Assembly: GCA_964407495.1 (NCBI GenBank)
Contig: CAYOVP010000017.1
Span: forward strand, 1-36,392
From: JAJRZX01 sp964407495
GTDB lineage: Bacteria > Desulfobacterota > GWC2-55-46 > JADFVP01
Direction: 5' to 3'
DNA length: 36,392 nucleotides
Made by a program: the position numbers and the translations under genes. Of this stretch, positions 15,704 through 22,138 are shown one piece after another (positions within the stretch are counted from its first letter, which is position 1; every line of letters begins with the position of its first letter). The notes below the pieces were generated by a model, which ran no database searches, was not told the origin of the DNA, and saw nothing but the letters and a program-made list of their open reading frames with translations.

Positions 15704-17173
15704 TCAGTCAATGCCATAGTCCTTCCACTTCCTGTCCACAAGGTCTCTTATGGCGCGGTCCATCTCGACCTTCTCGCCCCAGGGGCGCGTGACCTCTGGC
15801 GGGGTCTTGTTTGTGGCGTCTATGCCGAGTTTACCGCCGAGGGACTCAAGGGGCGAGGAGAAGTCGAGGTAGTCTATGGGCGTATTCTCTATTATGAGCG
15901 TATCTCGGCCAGGGTCAACGCGCGTGGAGATGGCCCAGATAACGTCATCCCAGTTGTGAACATCTATGTCGTCGTCCACTACTATAATATACTTTACATA
16001 CATGAACTGCTTAAGAACCCCCCAGAGGCCCATCATGATGCGCCTTGCGTGGCCGGGGTACTGCTTTTTTATGGCCACGACGGCTATACGGTACGAGACG
16101 GCCTCCATGGGGAGGGAAAAGTCTACTATTTCCGGGAACTGGGCCCGAAGCGTGGGTAGATAAATGTCGTTGAGAACCGTGCCGATTACGGCGTCTTCCT
16201 TTGGGGGCCGGCCCGTAATGGTGGTCAGATACAGGGGACTTCGCCGCATGGTCACGGCCTTCAAGTGAAATACAGGGAACTCCTCGGCGCTATTGTAATA
16301 GCCGGTGTGGTCGGCGAAGGGGCCCTCGAGGGCTGTCTCGCCGTGTCGTATCTCGCCCTCGAGGACAATCTCGCTTGTTGCCGGAACCTTTAACGGTATG
16401 GTCTTACACCCAACGAGTTCCACGGCCTTTTTTCTGAGGACCCCGGCGAAGTGAAACTCCCCGACATTTTCTGGCACCGGCGTCACGGCGGCTATGGTCG
16501 TTGCGGGTTCGCACCCGAGGGCCACGGCCACGGGCATTGGTTTTCCATGTTTTTTCCAGACCTCGAGGTGGCGCGCTCCTCCCCTGTGGCGGAGCCAGCG
16601 CATGATGAGCCGCTTCTCGTCAAGGACCTGCATCCTGTATACGCCCACGTTCAGAGGCGATGTAGCCGAGGGCACGGGCGGGCCCGTAACCACCAGCGGC
16701 CACGTCACCAGGGGAGCCGCGTCTCCGGGCCAGCACTTTATTACGGGTATGCCCGAAAGGGTCGCGTCCCTGCCCTCAAGCACCACCTCTTGACACGGGG
16801 CCTTTGAGACGGTCTTTGGCCCAAGGGTAAGGGCCTTCCCAAAAAAGGGTATCTTCTTCACAGCGTCCCAGAGCCCCTCAGGAGGAGTGGGCCTCTGAAG
16901 GAGGGCGATGAACTCGCCGATTTTGACGAACTCGCCCTCCGTAACGCCAAGGCCTAGGGCAACGCGCTCGCGCGTGCCGTAGAGGTTGGCCACAATGGGT
17001 ATGTCACTGCCCTTTACTTTCTCAAAGACAAGGGCAGGACCACCGGACTTGACAAGACGCTCCATGATTTCAGCCACCTCGAGAATCGGGTCTACCTCCA
17101 CGGAGACACGCCTCAAGAGACCACGCTTTTCAAGTAGGGCCAGAAACCCACGCATGTCAGAAAATACGGCCAT
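15704..17173 (-). CDS. ubiD: UbiD-family 3-polyprenyl-4-hydroxybenzoate decarboxylase
   Basis: UbiD decarboxylases use prenylated FMN to remove the ring carboxyl after prenylation of 4-hydroxybenzoate. The 489-residue protein has the family's NVGVYRMQV segment (175-183), the catalytic Glu-Asp-His region LEGPFADHTGYY (282-293), and the C-terminal DDDIDVHNWDDVIWA metal/cofactor segment. Its length is normal. The ATG at 17173 has AAGG eight bases upstream. ubiA lies upstream on the same strand, separated by hairpin repeat G. No ubiX-like prenyltransferase for the cofactor is seen in this window. Confidence 0.94.
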   Translation of the reverse strand: MAVFSDMRGFLALLEKRGLLRRVSVEVDPILEVAEIMERLVKSGGPALVFEKVKGSDIPIVANLYGTRERVALGLGVTEGEFVKIGEFIALLQRPTPPEGLWDAVKKIPFFGKALTLGPKTVSKAPCQEVVLEGRDATLSGIPVIKCWPGDAAPLVTWPLVVTGPPVPSATSPLNVGVYRMQVLDEKRLIMRWLRHRGGARHLEVWKKHGKPMPVAVALGCEPATTIAAVTPVPENVGEFHFAGVLRKKAVELVGCKTIPLKVPATSEIVLEGEIRHGETALEGPFADHTGYYNSAEEFPVFHLKAVTMRRSPLYLTTITGRPPKEDAVIGTVLNDIYLPTLRAQFPEIVDFSLPMEAVSYRIAVVAIKKQYPGHARRIMMGLWGVLKQFMYVKYIIVVDDDIDVHNWDDVIWAISTRVDPGRDTLIIENTPIDYLDFSSPLESLGGKLGIDATNKTPPEVTRPWGEKVEMDRAIRDLVDRKWKDYGID

Positions 17174-17206
17174 AAAAAAACCTTGCAGATAAAAAAGATT
17201 TACTTC

Positions 17207-17271
17207 CTCACTTTCTTTTAAAAAAGAAAGTGAGACAAAGAAAATTAATGCCAGCGGCCCCTGGCCGCTGG
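17207..17271 (+). repeat. Dispersed bipartite hairpin repeat, copy G (cleanest full copy)
   Basis: A/T hairpin CTCACTTTCTTTT (17207-17219)/AAAAGAAAGTGAG (17222-17234), linker ACAAAGAAAATTAATG, then GC hairpin CCAGCGGCC (17251-17259)/GGCCGCTGG (17263-17271); 65 bases in all. Read on the minus strand from ubiA, the GC hairpin comes first and a T-rich stretch follows, so it may terminate or attenuate ubiA transcription before ubiD. Confidence 0.87.
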
Positions 17272-17299
17272 AAAAAACACGTCAGACTCATGGCCCGGC

Positions 17300-18178
17300 T
17301 CAACGGGCCAGAAGGTCCAGAACTATGAAACACAGCAAGAGCCCGCCTACCGCCGCGTTCGCGAGAAAACCCCTGAAGGCAGTCTCCTTTACGGGGTTTT
17401 TCCTCACCCCACGGACAACGAGAAGAAAGACAAAGATTGAGATCGCGAGGCCAAGGTAATAAATAAGGCCCAGGCCCTCCAGAAGGCCGACCACGGCCAT
17501 TACAAGGCCAAAGGCCAGGTACAGGAGGACAAGTGCCGTATACACGCGCCTGCCAAAGAGTATGGCCGTGGACTTTACGCCTATCATCATGTCGTCTTTG
17601 ATGTCCATGAGCGCGTATATGGTGTCATAGGCCATTGACCAGAAGATATTGGCCATGAAGATGAGAAGCGCTGCCATGGAGATAGTGTCATTCACGGCGG
17701 ACCAGGCCATGACCGCGCCCCAGCCAAAGGCCATGCCGAGGACGGCCTGCGGAAGGTGACTGACGCGTTTTACAAAGGGATATACAACGGCAAGACCTAT
17801 GCCCACGAAAGACAGCACGATCGTGAGGCGGTTCAGGAACAAGACGAGGACAAAGGCAAGGAGCGAGAGCACGATAAAGGCGAGGAGGGCTTCGCGCACT
17901 GTGAGTGCGCCAGAAGCAAGGGGCCTTAAGCGCGTCCTCTCTACCTGTGGGTCGAAGTTTCTATCTGCAATGTCGTTAATGACGCAGCCAGCGCTACGCA
18001 TGAGAAAGGTGCCGAGGATGAAGATTACGAGGACCTTTGGAGATGGCCTTGCGCCAGAGGCGAGAAAGAGGGACCAGAGGGTGGGCCAGAGCACGAGGAG
18101 GGTTCCGTACTGGCGGGGCAGCCTTATGAGTTCGCTATAGGCTTGTATCTTCTCGGCACCTGTCGTGGCGCTACCCAT
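17300..18178 (-). CDS. ubiA: UbiA 4-hydroxybenzoate polyprenyltransferase
   Basis: UbiA attaches a polyprenyl chain to 4-hydroxybenzoate in the inner membrane. The 292-residue protein has eight to nine hydrophobic helices and both Asp-rich motifs: NDIADRNFD (68-76, followed by ERTRLRPLASG) and YDTIYALMDIKDD (184-196). These bind the Mg-diphosphate of the prenyl donor. The ATG at 18178 is preceded by GGGAG at good spacing. A GTG at 18223 would add 15 charged residues and has poor spacing, so I did not use it. It lies 56 bases after ubiC. Confidence 0.95.
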   Translation of the reverse strand: MGSATTGAEKIQAYSELIRLPRQYGTLLVLWPTLWSLFLASGARPSPKVLVIFILGTFLMRSAGCVINDIADRNFDPQVERTRLRPLASGALTVREALLAFIVLSLLAFVLVLFLNRLTIVLSFVGIGLAVVYPFVKRVSHLPQAVLGMAFGWGAVMAWSAVNDTISMAALLIFMANIFWSMAYDTIYALMDIKDDMMIGVKSTAILFGRRVYTALVLLYLAFGLVMAVVGLLEGLGLIYYLGLAISIFVFLLVVRGVRKNPVKETAFRGFLANAAVGGLLLCFIVLDLLAR

Positions 18179-18234
18179 GGATCTTCTCCCTGTCTTTTTC
18201 TCTGTACTTCGAGGGTCCGGCACCTCTCAAGGGT

Positions 18235-18861
18235 TCACGGCTGGAGGTGCTCTGCCGAGATGAGTCTCGGGCTGAATACTTCTATTATAGCGGCCTTTAT
18301 TACGAGGGTGGATTTTTTTCTGCCCAGAAGCAGGTACTGTCTGGCAAAGAAGGCCTCTTCTGACTTACGTCCGAGGCCCTCGGCCACGAGGGGGCAACGT
18401 ATCACCCCTGCTTCCATGGCCTCCTTGGTAAAGTCCACACCCTCTTTCTGGAGGGTTCGGCCTATTGGTTGAGGGTCGCCGGCCTCGAGTATAGCGAGTA
18501 TCGCTCTATCGAGTGTCTCTATGGGTATGAGTGAGAAGGCGAAGATGAGGGGCTCGTTACCGGCCCTTATCCAGACGCCTCGCGCCAAGGCCTGGCCGCC
18601 ATCTTGGACCCCTAAGTAGGCGGCGCTCTGGGCCTCGAGGGGTCTTCGCATGCGCACCACCGCGCTTACGGAGACGGACTGACCGTAGAGGCCCTCGAGC
18701 AGTGTTGTCATGGAGTCCTGGGCGCAGAGGAGGCGTTCTTCCTCTGGGGCCAAGCCCTGAAAGGGCGCACGCTTGCCGGAAAGCCCGGTCCATGGATGGA
18801 GTATGGTGTACTGCAGACCTGTCATTCTTTCGGGCCCCTGGTGTTGTGGATTTTTTGCCAT
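18235..18861 (-). CDS. ubiC: Chorismate pyruvate-lyase UbiC-like protein
   Basis: UbiC makes 4-hydroxybenzoate from chorismate. The protein (about 208 residues from the ATG at 18861) matches the UbiC fold from end to end: AQDSMTTLLEGLYGQSVSV corresponds to the EDSMT...VSV region, IRAGNEPLIFAFSLIPIETL to the GEPW...VVPVSTL region, and the C-terminal FFARQYLLLGRKKSTLVIKAAI to the strand that holds the substrate arginine/glutamate. The start is uncertain: ATGs at 18861 and 18825 both lack a good ribosome binding site. Its place directly upstream of ubiA supports the call. Confidence 0.82.
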   Translation of the reverse strand: MAKNPQHQGPERMTGLQYTILHPWTGLSGKRAPFQGLAPEEERLLCAQDSMTTLLEGLYGQSVSVSAVVRMRRPLEAQSAAYLGVQDGGQALARGVWIRAGNEPLIFAFSLIPIETLDRAILAILEAGDPQPIGRTLQKEGVDFTKEAMEAGVIRCPLVAEGLGRKSEEAFFARQYLLLGRKKSTLVIKAAIIEVFSPRLISAEHLQP

Positions 18862-19197
18862 GATAAGGCTAAAAAATACCATACTGCAGGGGTCCTGGTC
18901 AAATGGAGGGAAGTGACGAGTGGAGGAGAGTGAAAATACCCTGGCCTTGGAAGGAGATGAAAGGGCCTGCAAACTTGCGAGGAGGGTAGATGCGAAGAAC
19001 TATTGGACGAAGCCTGAGGTAACCGCTCTCACGCATGGCCGGTGCGCTCAAGCCTCTTGGCGCGGAGGGCCGGCCAATATATACAGGGCGGAATTATCCC
19101 TTGGAGGCATAGGTGAGGGTCTTGGTACTGGCCTCGGTTCAAGATAGGGTCAAGAGGCGTAGAGTCTGGCCGAGAAAGAGGTTTCAGTGGCCCAGGC
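18862..19197. other. Intergenic region between the CI-like repressor and ubiC; no gene supported
   Basis: The 336 bases hold purine-rich segments and a plus-strand open frame from a GTG at 18920, whose 75-residue product (about residues AKNYWTKPEVTA in the middle) resembles nothing I know and lacks good spacing to a ribosome binding site. No tRNA, hairpin repeat or clear terminator was seen. The ubi promoter is probably here, but no convincing hexamer pair stood out. Confidence 0.4.
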
Positions 19198-19677
19198 TCA
19201 GGCCGTTTCTTTTGCGGCGCAGAGTCGTGCCTCTCGCTCGTCCTTGTCATCCACCTTCTGGCAGAAGGCCTCGATAGTACACTTGAGGGCTGAGGAGATG
19301 TTCTCGTCATGGGAGCGCAGGACCTTGAGGAGTTTACCTACGAGGATTATCTCGTCGGGCTCGAGCACTCCAAAGAAGGAGCATCCCTTGTTGGCATGTT
19401 CTCGTCCATAGGAGAGAGCCTCTTCGGCTACCATGAGGTATCCGTCCTGGTCGGCCCCATAGCGGTACATATCTCCCTTGCCGGAAATGAGCCAGTCCAC
19501 GGAGAGGCCGTGGATCTCGGCGAACCTGAGGACCAGGTCTGTGGGCATCTCACCGCGTTTCTTGTAATTGGAGAGGGCCTGCGGTGTGACACCAAGGACA
19601 CGGGCAACGGCAGAGTCGTTCTTGAGTTTGCCGGCCCACCTCATTCTCTCTATTGTCTCCAGATAATTAACGCCCAT
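19198..19677 (-). CDS. CI-like helix-turn-helix transcriptional regulator
   Basis: This 159-residue DNA-binding protein has a lambda-repressor-like helix-turn-helix of the phage CI N-terminal type (PF07022) at about 18-62: NDSAVARVLGVTPQALSNYKKR is the helix-turn-helix, followed by LRFAEIHGLSVDWLISGKGDMY, the usual end of this domain. The remainder is a charged helical region without a recognisable protease or LexA-like domain, so it is probably not a self-cleaving repressor. The ATG at 19677 has a very strong ribosome binding site (AAGGAGG, six bases). A perfect AT-rich palindrome lies about 85 bases upstream. It could regulate itself, the downstream ubi genes, or be left from a mobile element. 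Confidence 0.82.
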   Translation of the reverse strand: MGVNYLETIERMRWAGKLKNDSAVARVLGVTPQALSNYKKRGEMPTDLVLRFAEIHGLSVDWLISGKGDMYRYGADQDGYLMVAEEALSYGREHANKGCSFFGVLEPDEIILVGKLLKVLRSHDENISSALKCTIEAFCQKVDDKDEREARLCAAKETA

Positions 19678-19760
19678 CTTGGGCCTCCTTCATGGATTTT
19701 GTGAATTCGAGGAATCGCTTTTTTTGATGTCTCTGCCTTTTTGAGTTATAAGACCTGCCG

Positions 19761-19774
19761 ATATAGCACTATAT
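19761..19774. promoter_or_regulatory. Palindrome upstream of the CI-like regulator (candidate operator)
   Basis: ATATAG-CA-CTATAT is a perfect 6-bp inverted repeat, in an AT-rich stretch that should hold the promoter of the repressor. Such a site is the usual target of autoregulation by this class; that is inference. Confidence 0.4.
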
Positions 19775-19810
19775 ATAATTCGCGGCCTGCATGGGCCCGC
19801 AGAGAAGGCG

Positions 19811-19957
19811 GATGAAGTGCTCTGTACTCCTGTTCACCTCTTTTCCCTGCTCCCCTCTTTGGGCCGCCCCTCCTTGGCCCCTTATGACACCCGATGAAGT
19901 GCTGTGTGCATCTGCTACTGTCTTTTCCCCGCCCCCTCCTTGGCCCCTTATGACACC
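19811..19957. repeat. Degenerate tandem duplication upstream of the CI-like regulator
   Basis: GATGAAGTGCTCTGT (19811) recurs as GATGAAGTGCTGTGT (19893), and TCCTTGGCCCCTTATGACAC (19871) recurs at 19937. These define two tandem units of about 82 and 66 bases. A plus-strand frame through them (ATG at 19812) would begin with a signal-like stretch and contain PPWPLMTPDE twice, but it has no clear ribosome binding site or homology I know. I list it as a repeat, not a gene. Confidence 0.6.
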
Positions 19958-20080
19958 TGACGAGTCATATGCTACAACCAGGACAGATGATCCTCTTGTG
20001 ACATGGAATACCCAGCCCCTTCTCTCTTCCCCCCCTATCTTAACTTAATCGGTTGAGAGCGTATTCAACTTGAGGTGTTA

Positions 20081-20110
20081 TTGACGGTGGGGCAAAAACT
20101 CTCTGATAAT
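20081..20110 (+). promoter_or_regulatory. Strong sigma70-like promoter facing right in a gene-free stretch
   Basis: TTGACG (20081-20086), an 18-base spacer, then GATAAT (20105-20110); each hexamer matches the consensus at five of six positions. Transcription would start near 20117 and run through an AT-rich region without a clear gene, then antisense through tRNA-Val. A terminator-like hairpin lies at 20432-20456. Confidence 0.5.
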
Positions 20111-20201
20111 GCTTTTAACTTTTCTATATTAACATGTGAGACTTGAAAAATCAAGACGTTATGTTGAGAGACGAGATGTCCGCTCCAAAAGGTCGTACGC
20201 C

Positions 20202-20215
20202 GCGATTATAATCGC
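20202..20215. repeat. Perfect 14-bp palindrome in the AT-rich region
   Basis: GCGATTATAATCGC is fully self-complementary with no spacer, which suggests a dimeric protein binding site. A second small inverted repeat, CTTGA-AAAA-TCAAG, lies at 20142-20155. The surrounding 20041-20330 is clearly more AT-rich than its neighbours and has no supported gene. Confidence 0.5.
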
Positions 20216-20343
20216 TATTACATCGATGTGTCAATATGTTTTATTTACAAGTGTCATTTTTTATAACAATCGTCACTGGGGGCGGAACGAGGATTGGCGT
20301 AAGAAACCACAACCATGGGGAGGATGCTGATAAAGGGCCTTCA

Positions 20344-20418
20344 TGGTGGGCGGTGCAGGGTTCGAACCTGCGGCTTCCACCGTGTGAAGGTGGCACTCTA
20401 CCACTGAGTTAACCGCCC
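20344..20418 (-). tRNA. tRNA-Val(CAC)
   Basis: On the minus strand the acceptor GGGCGGT (from 20418) pairs with ACCGCCC. The anticodon arm is CCACC-TTCACAC-GGTGG with anticodon CAC, reading GUG (Val). The T-arm is GCAGG-TTCGAAC-CTGC, and the CCA end is encoded (20344-20346). It is 75 bases long and intact. Confidence 0.96.
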
Positions 20419-20431
20419 GAAGAGCGAGTCC

Positions 20432-20456
20432 ATGGCCACTCTGGCCATATTTTTTG
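20432..20456 (+). terminator. Terminator-like hairpin next to tRNA-Val
   Basis: ATGGCCA (20432-20438), loop CTC, TGGCCAT (20442-20448), then A and six Ts. On the plus strand this has the form of a short intrinsic terminator and would stop a transcript from the 20081 promoter before yqgF. On the minus strand it falls in the leader of tRNA-Val. Confidence 0.45.
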
Positions 20457-20489
20457 TTCGTGGATTTTTATGTAATGGGTATAAATTGG

Positions 20490-20518
20490 ATAATAACTTA
20501 GCATCTTCCCGTTGTCAA
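20490..20518 (-). promoter_or_regulatory. Promoter of tRNA-Val
   Basis: On the minus strand: TTGACA (20518-20513, perfect), a 17-base spacer, TATTAT (20495-20490, five of six). The tRNA 5' end lies about 65 bases beyond the expected start. Confidence 0.65.
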
Positions 20519-20560
20519 GAATTGCTTGAAGGTACGGAGGTCCGGCGGTATATTGAGAAG

Positions 20561-20980
20561 ATGGCGAGGATTCTGGGTATTGACCATGGGAAGAAGAGGA
20601 CCGGCATTGCCATAAGCGACATGACCGGGGTGGTGGCCACGCCTCTTGAGACAATCGAGGCCAGGACGAGACGCGGCGTTATAGACGAGGTCTGTCGTAT
20701 AGTAAGGGAGTATGATGTCGTAGAGGTGGTCGTGGGCCTGCCCCTTGACCTTGACGGCAGGGCAGGCAGGCGCGCGGTGGAGGCCAGGCGGTTTGCCCAG
20801 GCCCTGGGGCGGTGCGTGGCGGTACCGGTACATACCTGGGACGAACGCTTCTCGACAATCGCAGTAAGGCGCGTGCTTCGCGAGGCCGATGTCTCGCGTC
20901 CAAGGCGCAAGGAGGTACTGGACAGCAATGCCGCTGCCTACATACTCCAGGGCTACCTCGACCACAGGCACCGGGAGTGA
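20561..20980 (+). CDS. yqgF: YqgF/RuvX-family putative pre-16S rRNA nuclease
   Basis: YqgF proteins have an RNase H-like fold and act in 5' maturation of 16S rRNA; they are also annotated as Holliday junction resolvase RuvX. The 139-residue protein shows the catalytic acidic residues in ILGIDHGKKRTGIA (Asp8), TWDERFST (Asp94, Glu95) and LDSNAAAYIL (Asp121). The family start and length fix the ATG at 20561. The frame is open to 20432, but that part overlaps the tRNA-Val promoter and the terminator-like hairpin. mltG follows after 32 bases. Confidence 0.93.
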   Translation: MARILGIDHGKKRTGIAISDMTGVVATPLETIEARTRRGVIDEVCRIVREYDVVEVVVGLPLDLDGRAGRRAVEARRFAQALGRCVAVPVHTWDERFSTIAVRRVLREADVSRPRRKEVLDSNAAAYILQGYLDHRHRE

Positions 20981-21012
20981 GCGCCCCCGGCAGGGCAAGG
21001 GATTTCGTTGTC

Positions 21013-22020
21013 ATGGAGAAGCGCACGAAGAAGGTAATCCTTCTTTGCCTCATACTTTTTTTTCTCATCATAATTTATTTTTTTTATACGAGTCTTTACG
21101 GTACTGCGGGCAGGGATACTGCTCTCCAGACCATTACTGTTGAGCGGGGTGCGCCCTTTTCAACGGTGGCAAGGAGGCTTGGGGAGAGGGGGCTCATAAG
21201 GTCGCAGAAGAAGTTCATGTTCGCGGCATGGCTCCTGGGTGCGTACAGGGAGATACAGGCCGGCGAGTATGCCTTCAGCCCCTCCATGACACCTCTTGCC
21301 ATAATCAGGATGCTCAAGAGCGGGGCCGTGAGGGAGTACGTTATCACTGTTCCCGAGGGTTACACGGTGCGTGAGATAGGTGCGCTCCTTGAGAAAAAAG
21401 GGCTGACCCGGGCCGATGAGTTTAGGGCCCTTGCGCTCAAGGGAGGCATTGCGTCTTCTCTGGGGCTTCCCGGCCCCACGGCAGAGGGGTATCTCTTTCC
21501 TGATACGTACATACTCCGAAAGGGCATGAGCGCAAGGGAGATAATGGCCAAGATGGCGGGGCGCTTCAAGGAGGTATATGAGCGCGAGTTGAGGGCCGAG
21601 GCTGAGGAACGAGGCATGAATGCCCGGGAGGTCGTGACCCTCGCCTCCATGATCGAGAAGGAGACGAGTGATCCGTCGGAGAGGGCGCTCATATCCTCTG
21701 TCTTTCATAACAGGCTGAGAAGGGGGATAAAACTCCAGTCCGACCCCACGGTAATATACGCCATCAAGGCCTTTGACGGGAATATCAGGAAGAAAGACCT
21801 TGATATAAGGTCTCCCTACAATACGTACCTGCACTACGGCCTTCCGCCCGGCCCTATAGCCAACCCCGGGCTCGCCTCAATGCGGTCTGCCATTGAGCCG
21901 GCAGATACGGATTACCTGTACTTTGTCTCGCGGAACGATGGGACTCATTATTTTTCGAGGACTTACAGGGAGCACCAGAGGGCTGTGAGGCGGTTTCAGT
22001 TGGGGCGGGGGCAGAGATGA
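21013..22020 (+). CDS. mltG: Endolytic murein transglycosylase MltG
   Basis: MltG cleaves nascent peptidoglycan strands at the inner membrane and helps set glycan chain length. The 335-residue protein has one N-terminal transmembrane helix (about 7-26), a LysM-like region, EGYLFPDTY at 158-166, and the catalytic glutamate in LASMIEKET (Glu215). QSDPTVIYA and NTYLHYGLPPGPIANPG are conserved C-terminal segments. The ATG at 21013 is preceded by AAGGGA. The pairing yqgF-mltG is common in bacteria. Confidence 0.95.
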   Translation: MEKRTKKVILLCLILFFLIIIYFFYTSLYGTAGRDTALQTITVERGAPFSTVARRLGERGLIRSQKKFMFAAWLLGAYREIQAGEYAFSPSMTPLAIIRMLKSGAVREYVITVPEGYTVREIGALLEKKGLTRADEFRALALKGGIASSLGLPGPTAEGYLFPDTYILRKGMSAREIMAKMAGRFKEVYERELRAEAEERGMNAREVVTLASMIEKETSDPSERALISSVFHNRLRRGIKLQSDPTVIYAIKAFDGNIRKKDLDIRSPYNTYLHYGLPPGPIANPGLASMRSAIEPADTDYLYFVSRNDGTHYFSRTYREHQRAVRRFQLGRGQR

Positions 22021-22072
22021 GGATGCCGGCCATAGAGGGTGCAGGGTCGACATGGAGTGAGACTTGCCTTGA

Positions 22073-22089
22073 TGTTCATTTAATGAACA
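22073..22089. promoter_or_regulatory. Operator-like palindrome 1 upstream of the wHTH regulator
   Basis: TGTTCATT-T-AATGAACA, a perfect 8-bp inverted repeat about one base, just upstream of a consensus -35 box. A related site (GTTCA-n5-TGAAC) lies 50 bases downstream. Confidence 0.65.
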
Positions 22090-22095
22090 AAACCC

Positions 22096-22125
22096 TTGAC
22101 AAAAGGGGATGCCCGGTGTTATCGT
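22096..22125 (+). promoter_or_regulatory. Promoter of the polysaccharide-locus regulator
   Basis: TTGACA (22096-22101, perfect), an 18-base spacer, TATCGT (22120-22125, four of six). The start point would be near 22132, inside palindrome 2 and at the GTG chosen for the regulator. Confidence 0.55.
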
Positions 22126-22138
22126 TCATTTTGTGAAC
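22124..22138. promoter_or_regulatory. Operator-like palindrome 2 over the -10 box and start point
   Basis: GTTCA-TTTTG-TGAAC shares both half-sites with palindrome 1; the centres are 50 bases apart, about five helical turns. Binding here would block the promoter, and binding at both could loop the DNA. Confidence 0.55.

Noticed and set aside
2881..17271. Plain intrinsic terminators as the full explanation of the hairpin repeats
   Set aside because: Several copies face the wrong way or lack a T-tract after the stem, and the conserved linker and two-hairpin plan are not needed for termination.
18920..19147. Plus-strand 75-residue frame between ubiC and the CI-like regulator
   Set aside because: GTG start with poor ribosome binding site, no recognisable motifs, composition like non-coding DNA.
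19791..20048. Plus-strand 85-residue frame over the tandem duplication
   Set aside because: No good ribosome binding site; its repeats are explained by the DNA duplication. Kept only as a weak finding.
20432..20560. Longer start for yqgF
   Set aside because: The extra 43 residues overlap the terminator-like hairpin and the tRNA-Val promoter; the family starts at 20561.
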